64,000 bases of DNA from Methanothermobacter sp. (GTDB lineage: Archaea; Methanobacteriota; Methanobacteria; Methanobacteriales; Methanothermobacteraceae), in the NCBI RefSeq assembly GCF_030055435.1, contig NZ_JASFYG010000004.1, positions 62,001-126,000 of the forward strand. The letters run 5' to 3'. Positions 20,318 through 29,252 of the stretch are shown one piece after another (position 1 is the first letter of the stretch; each line of letters starts with the position of its first letter). Position numbers and translations under genes: made by a program. The notes under the pieces were generated by a model. That model searched no databases. It was given only the letters and a program-made list of their open reading frames with translations, and was not told the origin of the DNA.

Positions 20318-21112
20318 TTACCAGCTGATCCTCCGGCCGGCAGCGTCCCTCCTGTACCTGCCAAATTCACTGACACCCCGTAATTCATGGTCCCAGAAGA
20401 CAGGGCCCTCGGCACAGACCCTCCACCCTGTCCCATCAACGCAGCACTGGCCACAGATACCCACGGCACACTTCATGTACCTCTCAAGGGAAAACTGGGC
20501 CGGTATCCCCCTCTCATCAAGCACCGCCTTCACATGGAACATCATGGGCTCTGGACCGCACACAGCCGCCATGTCATATTTTACATCCATTTCAGAAAGG
20601 CGTTCATGTGCAAATCCCTGAAACCCGCAGGTTCCATCATCTGTACATGTATGGATATTAACACCTGCATTCTCGAGTCTCTCAGTGAAGAGAAGCTCAT
20701 CTGCTGTCCTTGCAGCCACAAGCGCATCCACATTCATGCCCCGCGCCACAGCCTCATCTGCAAGGGCTGCCAGGGGGGCCATGCCTATCCCGCCGCCCAC
20801 AAGGATCAGGTTTCTCCCCATGAGTTCAAAACCCCTCCCATAGGGCCCCCTGACTCCCAGAAGGTCTCCCTCGCCCAGTTCATGGACCGCTGATGTGAAT
20901 TCACCAACCCTCCTTATGGATATGCCAATCTCAGACCTCTTATGGTCAATGAGTGAGACTGACATGGGTTTCTCGTCGCTGAAATTCCAGACCATGACGA
21001 ACTGACCGGGCACTATTTCACTCCTGAAGTCCCAGTCAAATATGAAGGTCCTGACGGTCTCAGATTCCTCAACTATCCCCTTAATTTCAAGAACCTCTGG
21101 AACATTTCCCAT
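20318..21112 (-). CDS. pyrK: dihydroorotate dehydrogenase electron transfer subunit PyrK
   Basis: FAD and [2Fe-2S] subunit that passes electrons from the PyrD flavin to NAD+ in class 1B dihydroorotate dehydrogenase. Seen: ferredoxin-reductase FAD domain with GIGMAPLAAL (GGGIGMAPL NAD motif) and, near the C-terminus, four cysteines in the pattern CAVGICGQCCVDG plus a later WRVC for the iron-sulfur cluster. The ATG at 21112 has a near-perfect ribosome binding site, GGAGGTGAT, lying inside the end of pyrD, so the 264-residue form is preferred over longer ones. It is cotranscribed with pyrD. Confidence 0.92.
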   Translation of the reverse strand: MGNVPEVLEIKGIVEESETVRTFIFDWDFRSEIVPGQFVMVWNFSDEKPMSVSLIDHKRSEIGISIRRVGEFTSAVHELGEGDLLGVRGPYGRGFELMGRNLILVGGGIGMAPLAALADEAVARGMNVDALVAARTADELLFTERLENAGVNIHTCTDDGTCGFQGFAHERLSEMDVKYDMAAVCGPEPMMFHVKAVLDERGIPAQFSLERYMKCAVGICGQCCVDGTGWRVCAEGPVFWDHELRGVSEFGRYRRDAAGRRISW

Positions 21113-21116
21113 GAAA

Positions 21117-22025
21117 TCACCTCCCCTCGTGGGCCAGGCCAACCATCTCATCAACCGATGAGAAGCCCCTCTCAATCATGAACCCCTCAAGGCCCCTGCA
21201 TATTCTCATGAAGATCTCGGGGCCATCATACATTATGGCTGTACCCACCTGAACGGCCACTGCACCTGCAAAGAGAAATTCTACCGCGTCCCTGAAGTCC
21301 CTGACGCCACCGACACCAATTAGGGGGATCTCAACATTGCGGTAAACATCATAGACGCACCTTACAGCCACGGGCTTTATGGCGGGACCCGACATTCCCC
21401 CAAAGGCATTTGAGAGTACAGGTTTTGCTGTTTTTATATCGATCTTCATCCCGGGGCCAAGGGAGTTTATGAGGGTCAGGGCATCTGAACCTGCATCCTC
21501 GGCGCTTTTTGCTATCTCAACGATGTCTGTAACGTTTGGTGTGAGCTTGGTGGATACCGGCACGCCCACGACGTCCTTTACAGCCGAGACCACCCTGAAT
21601 GTCAGGCTTGCATCCTGTCCTATGGAAGCCCCGCAACCAGCCATGGCATGGGGACAGGAGACATTGAGTTCGATCATATCCACGTACTCCTCCACTGAAG
21701 CCGCCACCCTGGCAAATTCCTCCGGTGAAGACCCGTAGATGGATGCTATGAGGGGCACATCATCATCCACCCCCCTGAGTTCCTCTTTAAATGCATCAAC
21801 CCCTGGATTTGATAGGCCTATGGCGTTTATGATCCCGCCGGTAACCTCGACCGTGGTGGGATTTTTATAGCCCTCATTGGGTTCAAGTGAAAAGGATTTG
21901 GTTACAACGGCCCCTGCACCTGCACGGTAGACCCTGTTGAGGGATGACGCCATGCTCCCCATAACTCCCGCAGCAAGCATGGTTGGATTCCTGAGCTCAA
22001 TATTACATATCCTGGTCCTCAGCAT
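21117..22025 (-). CDS. pyrD: dihydroorotate dehydrogenase PyrD (class 1B catalytic subunit)
   Basis: FMN TIM-barrel enzyme that oxidises dihydroorotate to orotate in pyrimidine synthesis. Seen: NPTMLAAGVMGS at the start, MIELNVSCPHAMAGCGASIGQ with the class 1 active-site cysteine, STKLTPNVTDI, and GVGGVRDFRDAVEFLFAGA phosphate-binding region. The ATG at 22025 follows AGGTG; a GTG at 22034 is in frame. The TATA box lies only about 15-25 bases upstream, so the message is probably leaderless or nearly so. pyrK follows. Confidence 0.94.
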   Translation of the reverse strand: MLRTRICNIELRNPTMLAAGVMGSMASSLNRVYRAGAGAVVTKSFSLEPNEGYKNPTTVEVTGGIINAIGLSNPGVDAFKEELRGVDDDVPLIASIYGSSPEEFARVAASVEEYVDMIELNVSCPHAMAGCGASIGQDASLTFRVVSAVKDVVGVPVSTKLTPNVTDIVEIAKSAEDAGSDALTLINSLGPGMKIDIKTAKPVLSNAFGGMSGPAIKPVAVRCVYDVYRNVEIPLIGVGGVRDFRDAVEFLFAGAVAVQVGTAIMYDGPEIFMRICRGLEGFMIERGFSSVDEMVGLAHEGR

Positions 22026-22038
22026 GAAAAACACCTTC

Positions 22039-22051
22039 TAAATATATATAG
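22039..22051. promoter_or_regulatory. symmetric TATA element between pyrD and nop5
   Basis: TAAATATATATAG reads as a TATA box on both strands and is the only good one in the 49 bases between the divergent pyrD (22025) and nop5 (22075) start codons. Confidence 0.55.
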
Positions 22052-22074
22052 TCACCACCTATAGATGTACCCCT

Positions 22075-23184
22075 ATGAAGTGTTACCTCACAGGCTGCGT
22101 TGCTGGTTTTGTTGCCTTCAGTGAAGATCTGAAAGTCATAGATTATGAAACTTTCCCGGTGGATGAGTTGGCCAGCCGGCTCAACGAATCGCAGAGGGGA
22201 AGTATCACGCTCGAGGAGAGGAGAATACTTGAAAGGCTCCTTGATGAATACGATGAAGTTGTTGTTGAGGCCGAACCATCACCTGCATACTCTGAATTTG
22301 GTAAAATCAGGTTCGAAATGCCATCAGCCGCTGGAGTCCATCTGAGGGAGAACCTCGATGAGATACTGGAATCAATCACTGATACCCCCCCATCAAGGTT
22401 CATACACAGAGCCCTCATCTCAGCAACCAGGGAAAAACTGAGGGATTCCTTCAGGGAATCCGACAGGTTCCTCATACAGGCCATAAACGCCCTTGATGAA
22501 CTGGACGAGGAGATCGGGAAACTGATAGAGAGGCTGAGGGAATGGTATTCCCTTCACTTCCCGGAACTGGATGGTGTGAAGAGTCATGAGCAGTACGTTG
22601 AGCTGGTTGCCAGGTACGGTGACAGGGACAGGATACTTGAAAATTTCAGGATGGATGTGGAGGAAAGCATAGGTTCAGATATCAGCAGCGAGGACCTCCA
22701 CATCTTCATGGACCTTGCAGAGAGTATCAGGAGACTCCAGAGGCTGAGGCAGGACACCGAGAGGTACATTGACCTCAAAATGGAGAAGCTCGCCCCCAAC
22801 CTCAGGGCAATTGCAGGTGCGAATGTTGGTGCAAGGCTCATTGCACATGCAGGTGGCCTCAGGGAACTTGCCATGCTCCCCTCATCCACTGTACAGGTCC
22901 TCGGGGCTGAGAAAGCCCTCTTCAGGCACCTCAAATCAAATGCCAGGCCACCCAAGCATGGTGTGATCTTTCAGCACCCATCCATACGGTCATCACCATG
23001 GTGGATAAGGGGCAAGGTTGCAAGGCTTCTTGCCGGTAAAATAGTAATTGCAGTGAGAAAGGATGTTTTTAGTGGGGAATTCGATCCAAAGATCATTGAA
23101 AGTTTCAATGAGAGATTCAAATTCATAAAAAATAAAAACAAGAAACCTCCAGTAAAAAGGAAGAGGTTCCCGAGGAAAAGATGA
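22075..23184 (+). CDS. nop5: Nop5 (Nop56/58) core protein of C/D box sRNPs
   Basis: Scaffold of the archaeal C/D box guide RNP that 2'-O-methylates rRNA and tRNA; it bridges fibrillarin and L7Ae-bound RNA. Seen: N-terminal fibrillarin-binding domain, central coiled coil (about 130-240), and the Nop domain with APNLRAIAGANVGARLIAHAGGL and the ALFRHLKSNARPPKHGVIFQHP RNA-contact segment. The C-terminal tail is Lys/Arg-rich. ATG at 22075 has no leader ribosome binding site. Fibrillarin follows at once on the same strand. Confidence 0.95.
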   Translation: MKCYLTGCVAGFVAFSEDLKVIDYETFPVDELASRLNESQRGSITLEERRILERLLDEYDEVVVEAEPSPAYSEFGKIRFEMPSAAGVHLRENLDEILESITDTPPSRFIHRALISATREKLRDSFRESDRFLIQAINALDELDEEIGKLIERLREWYSLHFPELDGVKSHEQYVELVARYGDRDRILENFRMDVEESIGSDISSEDLHIFMDLAESIRRLQRLRQDTERYIDLKMEKLAPNLRAIAGANVGARLIAHAGGLRELAMLPSSTVQVLGAEKALFRHLKSNARPPKHGVIFQHPSIRSSPWWIRGKVARLLAGKIVIAVRKDVFSGEFDPKIIESFNERFKFIKNKNKKPPVKRKRFPRKR

Positions 23185-23205
23185 TCGGAATGGAGGTTGT
23201 GTCCA

Positions 23206-23871
23206 GTGAAACGTGTTAAGGGCCTTGATGGTGTTTTTATGATGAATGACTCGCTCCTCACAGTGAACCCCAATCCCGGTGTGAGGGTATATGGGGAGAG
23301 GCTCATAGAGTGGGGTGGCAGGGAGTACCGGGTCTGGGATCCTAGGCGATCCAAACTTGCCGCCGCCATTCACAATGGCCTCAGAGGTTTCAGCCTGAAA
23401 TCTGGTTCCCGGGTACTGTATCTTGGGGCTTCGGCCGGAACAACAGCCTCACACATCTCTGATATTGTGACGGACGGCAGGGTATACTGCGTTGAATTTT
23501 CACCTAGGATGATGAGGGAGCTCCTTGAGGTGTGCAGTGTCCGTATGAACATGTTGCCACTTCTTGAGGATGCTTCAAGGCCCAGAGATTACCTCAGGAT
23601 GGTTGAGGCGGCTGACCTTGTATACTGTGACATTGCACAGCCAGACCAGACCAGGTTGTTCACCGAGAATATGGAATATTTCCTTAGGGATGATGGCTAC
23701 GGTCTCATAATGATAAAGGCCAGGAGCATAGATGTTACAAGGAGCCCCCGTAAGATCTTCCGTGAGGAGGTCAGGAAACTCAGGGACTCAGATTTCCAGG
23801 TGATGGATCAGGTGGGTCTTAATCCCTACGAGAAGGACCATATGGCGGTCCTTGTTAAAAGAAGTGATTGA
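23206..23871 (+). CDS. flpA: fibrillarin-like rRNA/tRNA 2'-O-methyltransferase FlpA
   Basis: SAM-dependent catalytic subunit of the C/D box sRNP. Seen: [12 protein letters not shown], the SAM-binding [15 protein letters not shown] loop, [21 protein letters not shown] and [11 protein letters not shown], all fibrillarin signatures. The GTG at 23206 lies 8 bases after GGAGGT, giving 222 residues; a TTG at 23197 overlaps that site and is unlikely. It is co-transcribed with nop5, a conserved archaeal pair. Confidence 0.95.
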   Translation: MKRVKGLDGVFMMNDSLLTVNPNPGVRVYGERLIEWGGREYRVWDPRRSKLAAAIHNGLRGFSLKSGSRVLYLGASAGTTASHISDIVTDGRVYCVEFSPRMMRELLEVCSVRMNMLPLLEDASRPRDYLRMVEAADLVYCDIAQPDQTRLFTENMEYFLRDDGYGLIMIKARSIDVTRSPRKIFREEVRKLRDSDFQVMDQVGLNPYEKDHMAVLVKRSD

Positions 23872-23964
23872 AATTCATATGATTTTTTAACAGATTTTTA
23901 GTAAAAAAGGTATATATTGGGTTAGTTACATAATTTTAATCCCAACTGAAGGCCATAATTTCAC

Positions 23965-23998
23965 CTCCGGGTTATTGTTACAATACAATAACCTGGAG
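23965..23998. terminator. strong 14-bp hairpin between flpA and coaBC
   Basis: Arms 23965-23978 (CTCCGGGTTATTGT) and 23985-23998 pair along 14 positions (one G-T) with a 6-base loop. It stands between two convergent genes. There is no T-tract immediately after it in either direction. Confidence 0.55.
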
Positions 23999-24064
23999 TG
24001 AATAACCCCATTTTTAATGATTTCTACTGAAATAAATGAGTTAAAGCATAATTTTTAAGCTTCT

Positions 24065-25222
24065 TCAAGAATTTCGTTCCTTTTCTTCAAGTTTCCCTGC
24101 AATTTCATCAACTATGAGGGATGCGAGGTCATCCTTGCTCATTACAGGAAGTTCCAGTGCCTCATCTGAGACTATGATGGCCATGTTGCTGTCTGAGCCG
24201 AACCCCTCAACTGAAACGTCATTTGCAACGACGATATCCACGCCAGCCTCCCGCATCTGCTTCTCTGCAGATCGGATAAGTTCCTCCCTAAGGACATCAT
24301 ACTCGGCCTTGAATCCAACAATAAGTGCGTCGGGGTTAAGTTCCCTTGCAATTTTTATGATCTTGGGGTTTGGTTTCAGTGTGAGTGTGAGCTCTCCATC
24401 TGAGGATATCTTCCTCTCTGTGTAGGTGGGTTTGAAGTCAGCGACGGCTGCAGCTGATACGAATACATCATGTTCCCCTATAAGTTCCCTGACTGCTGAT
24501 GCCATGGAATCCGCTGTCTCAGTCCCTATAACTGTGAACTGCTGGGGGATATCCACTGAGACGACACCCGCCAGGAGTGTGACATCTGCACCCTCAATGT
24601 ATGCCCTTCGTGCAACCGCAAGACCCATCTTACCTGAACTTCTGTTTGTAATGCCCCTCACTGGATCTATTGGTTCATATGTTCCGCCAAGGCTTACGAG
24701 GACCCTTTTACCCCTCAACCTCTGCTTTGAGGTCTGCCTCATTGCCTCCAGTACTATCGTGTTGATGTCCGGGAACTTGGCCTTCCCCTCATCCATGCGG
24801 GGCTCAACAAAGACAACACCCTCATCCCTCAGCCTTCGTATGTTTTCCTCTGCAGCGGCATACATGGCCTCATGCATTGATGGGACCATAACTATGGGGG
24901 TCCCCATCCCTGACGCCGTGAGGAGAAGGGATGATATGGGGTTGTCGGCCAGCTTAAAGGCAAGTTTACCTATGATGTTAGCTGTTGCAGGGGCCACTAG
25001 GATTAGGTCCGCGTCGGCGTACTTAACGTGCTCTATCTCCCCTGTAAGTTCAAGGATGGGTTTGCTTCCCGTGGCAAACTCCATTGAATAGGGATGTATT
25101 ATTCTGCAGGCGTCCTCACTCATGAAACAGGTGACACTGGCACCCTGCCTTCTCAGTTCCCTTGCAAGCTTAACCGCCTCAATGGCGGCAACACTTCCTG
25201 TAACGCAGAGTACAATCTCCAT
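24065..25222 (-). CDS. coaBC: bifunctional phosphopantothenoylcysteine decarboxylase/synthetase CoaBC
   Basis: Makes 4'-phosphopantetheine for coenzyme A. N-terminal FMN flavoprotein decarboxylase (about 1-180) with the VTGSVAAIEAVKLARELR start, VAPATANIIGKLAFKLADN, and PSMHEAMY; C-terminal synthetase with VSLGGTYEPIDPVRGITNRSSGKMG and FKPTYTERKISS. The ATG at 25222 gives the family N-terminus; an ATG at 25241-25243 overlapping the upstream KH gene adds seven residues. It is transcribed after the KH-domain gene with overlapping or abutting ends. Confidence 0.94.
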   Translation of the reverse strand: MEIVLCVTGSVAAIEAVKLARELRRQGASVTCFMSEDACRIIHPYSMEFATGSKPILELTGEIEHVKYADADLILVAPATANIIGKLAFKLADNPISSLLLTASGMGTPIVMVPSMHEAMYAAAEENIRRLRDEGVVFVEPRMDEGKAKFPDINTIVLEAMRQTSKQRLRGKRVLVSLGGTYEPIDPVRGITNRSSGKMGLAVARRAYIEGADVTLLAGVVSVDIPQQFTVIGTETADSMASAVRELIGEHDVFVSAAAVADFKPTYTERKISSDGELTLTLKPNPKIIKIARELNPDALIVGFKAEYDVLREELIRSAEKQMREAGVDIVVANDVSVEGFGSDSNMAIIVSDEALELPVMSKDDLASLIVDEIAGKLEEKERNS

Positions 25223-25232
25223 TCCATCCCCA

Positions 25233-25730
25233 TCATTTGTCATCTATAACAACAACCGTTTTCTCTCCAGTCAGCATTTCTATTATCTCGTTGAGGGTTT
25301 CAAGTTTCCCTGGAACCCTCCTTGCATCCTCCCGCATAACCCTGATCTTGAAGCGTTCCTCACCGTCCTTTCCAAATACTATGTTGATCCCTGAAATCCT
25401 TGCAGGTGCAAGGACATCCTCTGCAACTGATTTTAGGTCAGAGTTCTCACCGACCACCCTCACCTTCTTGCCCAGGGCCCTTGATATTGCCCTTACGATT
25501 TTACCGCCCTTACCTATTAGTTTTCCGACCTCATCAGACTCTGTTATGATTATAACTATTCCATCAAGGTCTATGGCCCTTTTAAATCCAAGTTTCCCTT
25601 CTCCAATCCTGTATAGAACCTTTGAGATCTCCAGTTCAGTCTGACTTACCTCCCCTGTTTTAAGTTTATTTTCACAGCCCTGACATAAAATTCCGCTTTT
25701 AAGACAGACATCGCATATTGGCAATACCAT
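25233..25730 (-). CDS. NusA-like KH-domain RNA-binding protein with N-terminal zinc-type cysteines
   Basis: About 165 residues. The N-terminus has two CxxC pairs (ICDVCLKSGILCQGCENKL) that could bind zinc, followed by a NusA-type KH region with VGKLIGKGGKIVRAISRALG (GxxG loop GKGG) and VLAPARISGINIVFG. Such archaeal NusA-like proteins are thought to act in transcription elongation or RNA binding, but the role is not established. The ATG at 25730 follows GGAGGAAGAAGGA; the frame reaches 18 codons further. It precedes coaBC on the same strand. Confidence 0.85.
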   Translation of the reverse strand: MVLPICDVCLKSGILCQGCENKLKTGEVSQTELEISKVLYRIGEGKLGFKRAIDLDGIVIIITESDEVGKLIGKGGKIVRAISRALGKKVRVVGENSDLKSVAEDVLAPARISGINIVFGKDGEERFKIRVMREDARRVPGKLETLNEIIEMLTGEKTVVVIDDK

Positions 25731-25948
25731 TCCTTCTTCCTCCTTTTCTTTAGTGATTACCGTGGTTATCGTAAACGAGTCCATACCTGTAAATCCCGGT
25801 TTAAAAACCCAGTACAGTCTTTAAACCTATGGAGATAAAATAAAAAGAGCCCATTTAGTTATCACTGCAGTGACCCTTATAATTTAATAATATTTTGATA
25901 AATATAAATTTATAGTTTTGGTGTATCCCTAAAGAAAGGAGGGTGTGG

Positions 25949-26473
25949 TTAAATAAATCTGAAGCTGTTCACAATGAGGTCGAAGTTCTTCCTTTCAGCA
26001 TCAAACCTCTCAGCCGGGGCTGTGCAGAGTATCACATAGACCCTTCTGTTGTTCTGTATCCAGATGGCCCTCTGCTTCTTCTGCACCCCATCTAGGACAA
26101 TGTAGACATTCTCTATTGCCTGGTAACCACCTATGGTTGTGTTTGTCTCTGAAACCCTCCTGTAACTGGAGTTGGTGAACAGTGTATCATAGTTATCCCT
26201 GTACATATCATAGAGGTTACCCTCAAGTTCCCTTGACTGGATCACAACTGAGACCTGTGCAAGTCCAGATGAATCAACCGATGAGGGGTCTCCAACTGCT
26301 GCGACCGTTTCGTTTGCCAGTGAATTGGCTGTCACCCAGTTGGATGGATACTCAAATGAAATATTGTTTCCTGAAAACCTCTTGGTCTGGTTCTCCGAGT
26401 TACTGTCCAGTGATGTGCATCCTGACAACGCAACAACCATTACTATGAAAAGGATGAGCCAGTGTTTCCTCAT
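25949..26473 (-). CDS. PsbP-like lipoprotein
   Basis: 174 residues with a lipoprotein-type signal peptide: MRKHWLILFIVMVVALSGC, cleavage before Cys19. The mature part has the FSGNNISFEYPSNW start seen in PsbP/Mog1-like domains of methanogen secreted proteins, then a mixed alpha/beta domain with several Asn-X-Ser/Thr sites. Function unknown. It follows the coiled-coil membrane protein gene after 15 bases, so both are probably one transcript acting at the cell surface. Confidence 0.75.
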   Translation of the reverse strand: MRKHWLILFIVMVVALSGCTSLDSNSENQTKRFSGNNISFEYPSNWVTANSLANETVAAVGDPSSVDSSGLAQVSVVIQSRELEGNLYDMYRDNYDTLFTNSSYRRVSETNTTIGGYQAIENVYIVLDGVQKKQRAIWIQNNRRVYVILCTAPAERFDAERKNFDLIVNSFRFI

Positions 26474-26488
26474 GCAATTTCCTCACTC

Positions 26489-27088
26489 TCATGGTGATGA
26501 TCGTGGACTTTCCCCTCCACTCCCCTGATTATCGGGGGCTGTTGGAGTGGTGGGTGTTGAAGGCTTCTCTGGGGTGGCTGGAGTGGTGGGTGTTGTATTG
26601 GTAGGGCTCCTTTTTGTGGTGGAGGTTAAAGTTACATTTTTAACTGTGTTGTTGAAGGATGGAAATGCTGTTTCGTTCACGGTGACGGTTCCTGTAACAG
26701 GGGCTTCCTCCTTCATGTTCATGAAGTACAGCCCGAATCCAGTTCCGAAGAAGAACGCCGCCACAATTATTATGGCACCTATGAGCGACAGATTCAGACC
26801 CCTCTTTTCCTTAACCTCCTCTGTCTTGACGTACCTTCTGAGGAGTTCCTCCCTCTCCTCTTCTTCCTTCCTTTTCCGTGATTCCTCCACCCAGTGGTCG
26901 AGGGATTTTTCCGGGGTTTTCTGTCCCTGAAGCCGCCTTATATTTTCAACTGCCTCAATTGTTTCAAGTTCCTTGGTGTACTGTTCCTTCAGTTCACTGT
27001 ATTCCTTCCTTGAAATATTACCCTCCTCAAGGTCCCTTTCAAGTTTCTTAAGCTGTCTCAGGAGGATTTTCTTATCCTGACTAATCAT
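26489..27088 (-). CDS. coiled-coil single-pass membrane protein with Thr/Pro-rich outer tail
   Basis: About 200 residues. An N-terminal charged coiled coil contains LEEGNISRKEYSELKEQYTKEL, similar to SHOCT modules, then a basic stretch, one membrane segment (LIGAIIIVAAFFFGTGFGLYF, about 105-125), and an extracellular tail rich in Thr, Pro and Ser with several Asn-X-Thr sites that could be glycosylated. The ATG at 27088 has GGAGATGATT ahead. A TATA element lies at about 27145-27158. Function unknown; it is the first gene of a pair with the lipoprotein. Confidence 0.75.
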   Translation of the reverse strand: MISQDKKILLRQLKKLERDLEEGNISRKEYSELKEQYTKELETIEAVENIRRLQGQKTPEKSLDHWVEESRKRKEEEEREELLRRYVKTEEVKEKRGLNLSLIGAIIIVAAFFFGTGFGLYFMNMKEEAPVTGTVTVNETAFPSFNNTVKNVTLTSTTKRSPTNTTPTTPATPEKPSTPTTPTAPDNQGSGGESPRSSP

Positions 27089-27140
27089 AATCATCTCCTG
27101 ATAAATCCGTGATAATCAACTGGATCTATATTGAACAGCA

Positions 27141-27160
27141 AGATATATATAATTTATATG
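27141..27160 (-). promoter_or_regulatory. promoter of the coiled-coil protein/lipoprotein pair
   Basis: On the minus strand CATATAAATTATATATATCT contains two overlapping TATA-like elements, about 55-70 bases upstream of the ATG at 27088. Confidence 0.5.
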
Positions 27161-27234
27161 GCTGGAATACCAACCAGAACACCCATTAACAGGTTTATAC
27201 TGAAATCTTGTGGGGCCCTGAAAAATCAAAAGAA

Positions 27235-28056
27235 CTATTCATAAACAGTTTCCTCTGGATAGGACCCCAGAATTTTAAAGAAGGGGGTTCTATCAGCTAT
27301 ACAATCAAGCACATCCATGATGACGGCATCCTTTCTGTGTCCCTCAAAATCTACGAAGAATATGTACTTGCCAAGCCCCCTCTTTGAGGGCCTAGACTCT
27401 ATCTTTGTGAGGTTCACACCATGCTCTGCAAAGAATCCCAGGACCTCATAAAGCCCCCCTGGTCTATCCTCTGCCAGTGAAAAGACTATGGAGGTCTTGT
27501 CCCTTCCTGTTGGCTCATGATCCTTTTCTGAGAGGACTATGAACCTTGTGAAGTTGGGGTCAAAGTCCTGTATGTCCTCTGCGAGCACATCAAGACCATA
27601 GATATCAGCGGCTCTCCGGGTCCCTATCGCCGCGAGTTCCCGTCTCCCCACTATCGTCCTGGCTGCTGCTGCTGTGCTTGGTGCTGAATGTGTTGTGACC
27701 CCCAGCTTCTCCAGGAAACGCCGGCACTGGGCAAGGGACTGGGGGTGTGAGTAAACCTCCCTTACCTCCCCGAGGGATACACCTCTGTTGACAAGGAGGT
27801 TGTGCCTCACCCTCAGTATTATCTCCCTCTCTATGCACAGATCATATTCCCATGCCAGAAGGTCAAGTGTTACCCCAACCGGCCCCTCAATTGAGTTCTC
27901 AATGGGTACAACCCCCCTTGAAGCCTTACCTGATGCCACCGCCCCCAGAACTTCAAGTATGGAGTCAAATGCCAGAAGTTTCTCACCAATATGGAGTGCT
28001 GCCTCCTCGGTGAATGTCCCCTCGGGTCCAAGGTAGGCTATGGATTCACCTGCCAT
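27235..28056 (-). CDS. pheA: prephenate dehydratase
   Basis: Converts prephenate to phenylpyruvate in phenylalanine synthesis. N-terminal PDT domain with YLGPEGTFTEEAA, GVVPIENSIEGPVG, HPQSLAQCRRFL and NFTRFIVLS (the Thr-Arg-Phe of the active site), then a C-terminal ACT domain (about 195-273, with the PGGLYEVLGFFAEHGVNLTKIESRP motif) for feedback inhibition by phenylalanine. 273 residues, no fused chorismate mutase. Its ATG overlaps the RNA ligase stop codon (TGATG), so the two are translationally coupled. Confidence 0.95.
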   Translation of the reverse strand: MAGESIAYLGPEGTFTEEAALHIGEKLLAFDSILEVLGAVASGKASRGVVPIENSIEGPVGVTLDLLAWEYDLCIEREIILRVRHNLLVNRGVSLGEVREVYSHPQSLAQCRRFLEKLGVTTHSAPSTAAAARTIVGRRELAAIGTRRAADIYGLDVLAEDIQDFDPNFTRFIVLSEKDHEPTGRDKTSIVFSLAEDRPGGLYEVLGFFAEHGVNLTKIESRPSKRGLGKYIFFVDFEGHRKDAVIMDVLDCIADRTPFFKILGSYPEETVYE

Positions 28057-29210
28057 CAGTAGAGGCCCCCCGCAAGGTAGTTTTTTATCCTGTCTGTTGT
28101 TGCCTGGTAGAATCGCCTCACCGTGGCCTTGCCGTCCCTGTAATCTGCGAGGGTTGCTGAGACACCGAGATGCACGAGGTGCCTTATGAACTCCTCAGCT
28201 GTCTCCCTGTCCTCCACATCGATGACAGTGTCCTCGTATGCAGCCTCCCCATCTGCTATGGCCTTTATCCTCTCAAGCATGGGGTATATTATTGCCTCTC
28301 CAAGGCGGCGGGCTCTCTCAAGGGTTTCCTCATCTGACTCATCCAGTTCATAGGCCTGGAACCCCTCCCTTATAACCCTGCTGAAGAAGAAGGGTCTACC
28401 GAAGTCAAAGGGGTAGCTGAAGGCATATGCCAGTTCCCTTGTATGTGCCTGGGATGATGTGTACTTGAGGGGTGGTAACTCCATGGAGGGGTCCTTCATG
28501 ACAACCCCCTCTCTTCCCTCCCTCCCCAGGGTTCGTATTATGTCTGCAACCTCCTCTGCAGCATCCTCGACAGGGTAAATTCCAAATAAACGTACGGGTG
28601 GAAGACCGTAGGATTCAAGAAGGCCCCTCTTCTCTTTTATTGGGAGGGGTCTGTTGGTGTTCTTCTCCCTGAGGTCAAAGACCCTGAACCCTAGTGGTCC
28701 CACTTCAGGGTAGTCCTGTGAGACATATGGGTTGTCCCTTCCAACCATCTCACCGCAAACAACAAGGTCACCATGGTCAGAGAAGAATTCATCAAGGTCC
28801 ATGAGCTCCAGTGCCTTCCGGGTTGTGAAGGGGCATATATGGCCTCCACGTGTGAGTGCAACCGTATCACCAGATGAAAGGCGTGTTATGCGGACATTGT
28901 AGCCGTTCATCTTCTCCTCGACTGCAACGCTGTCACTGAAGTGTTCCATCAGGGTGGGTGATAGCAGAAGCGTTCTCCTTATCTTTGGAAATCCCCGGAT
29001 GACTTCAACCTCATCTCCAGTGTAAATCACTGTGCCCGCCTCAAGGTCCATGAGGGACTTTTTAAAAATTAAAGCATTAACACCTCCCTCTTCAGTGACC
29101 CTGATGGCGCCCCTGTCAAGTCCATCTTTCAGCCTTGCAGAGGGAATCCCTGTTTTCTCCGTAATCTCATGGAAAGGAATGTCTGTATTCATCAGATTCA
29201 CGCTGATCAT
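28056..29210 (-). CDS. ATP-dependent RNA ligase (archaeal Rnl3 family)
   Basis: Homodimeric nucleotidyltransferase that circularises or joins single-stranded RNA by way of a lysyl-AMP intermediate. The motif I lysine is in VEEKMNGYNVRI (Lys100 in this numbering), motif III in DLVVCGEMVGRDNPY, motif IV in REGVVMKDPSM, and motif V near LKYTSSQ. The M. thermautotrophicus enzyme MthRnl is, from memory, 381 residues with catalytic Lys97, which would mean a start at the GTG at 29201; the frame also has an ATG at 29210. Its stop overlaps pheA. The cellular substrate of this family is unknown. Confidence 0.9.
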   Translation of the reverse strand: MISVNLMNTDIPFHEITEKTGIPSARLKDGLDRGAIRVTEEGGVNALIFKKSLMDLEAGTVIYTGDEVEVIRGFPKIRRTLLLSPTLMEHFSDSVAVEEKMNGYNVRITRLSSGDTVALTRGGHICPFTTRKALELMDLDEFFSDHGDLVVCGEMVGRDNPYVSQDYPEVGPLGFRVFDLREKNTNRPLPIKEKRGLLESYGLPPVRLFGIYPVEDAAEEVADIIRTLGREGREGVVMKDPSMELPPLKYTSSQAHTRELAYAFSYPFDFGRPFFFSRVIREGFQAYELDESDEETLERARRLGEAIIYPMLERIKAIADGEAAYEDTVIDVEDRETAEEFIRHLVHLGVSATLADYRDGKATVRRFYQATTDRIKNYLAGGLY

Positions 29211-29252
29211 TCAGTAATCATGTTTATTTGGGTTTAATCAAAAAATAAAGGA

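Noticed and set aside
24426-25091. Long plus-strand open frame opposite coaBC
   Set aside because: Ser/Thr/Pro-rich antisense shadow of a well-conserved gene.
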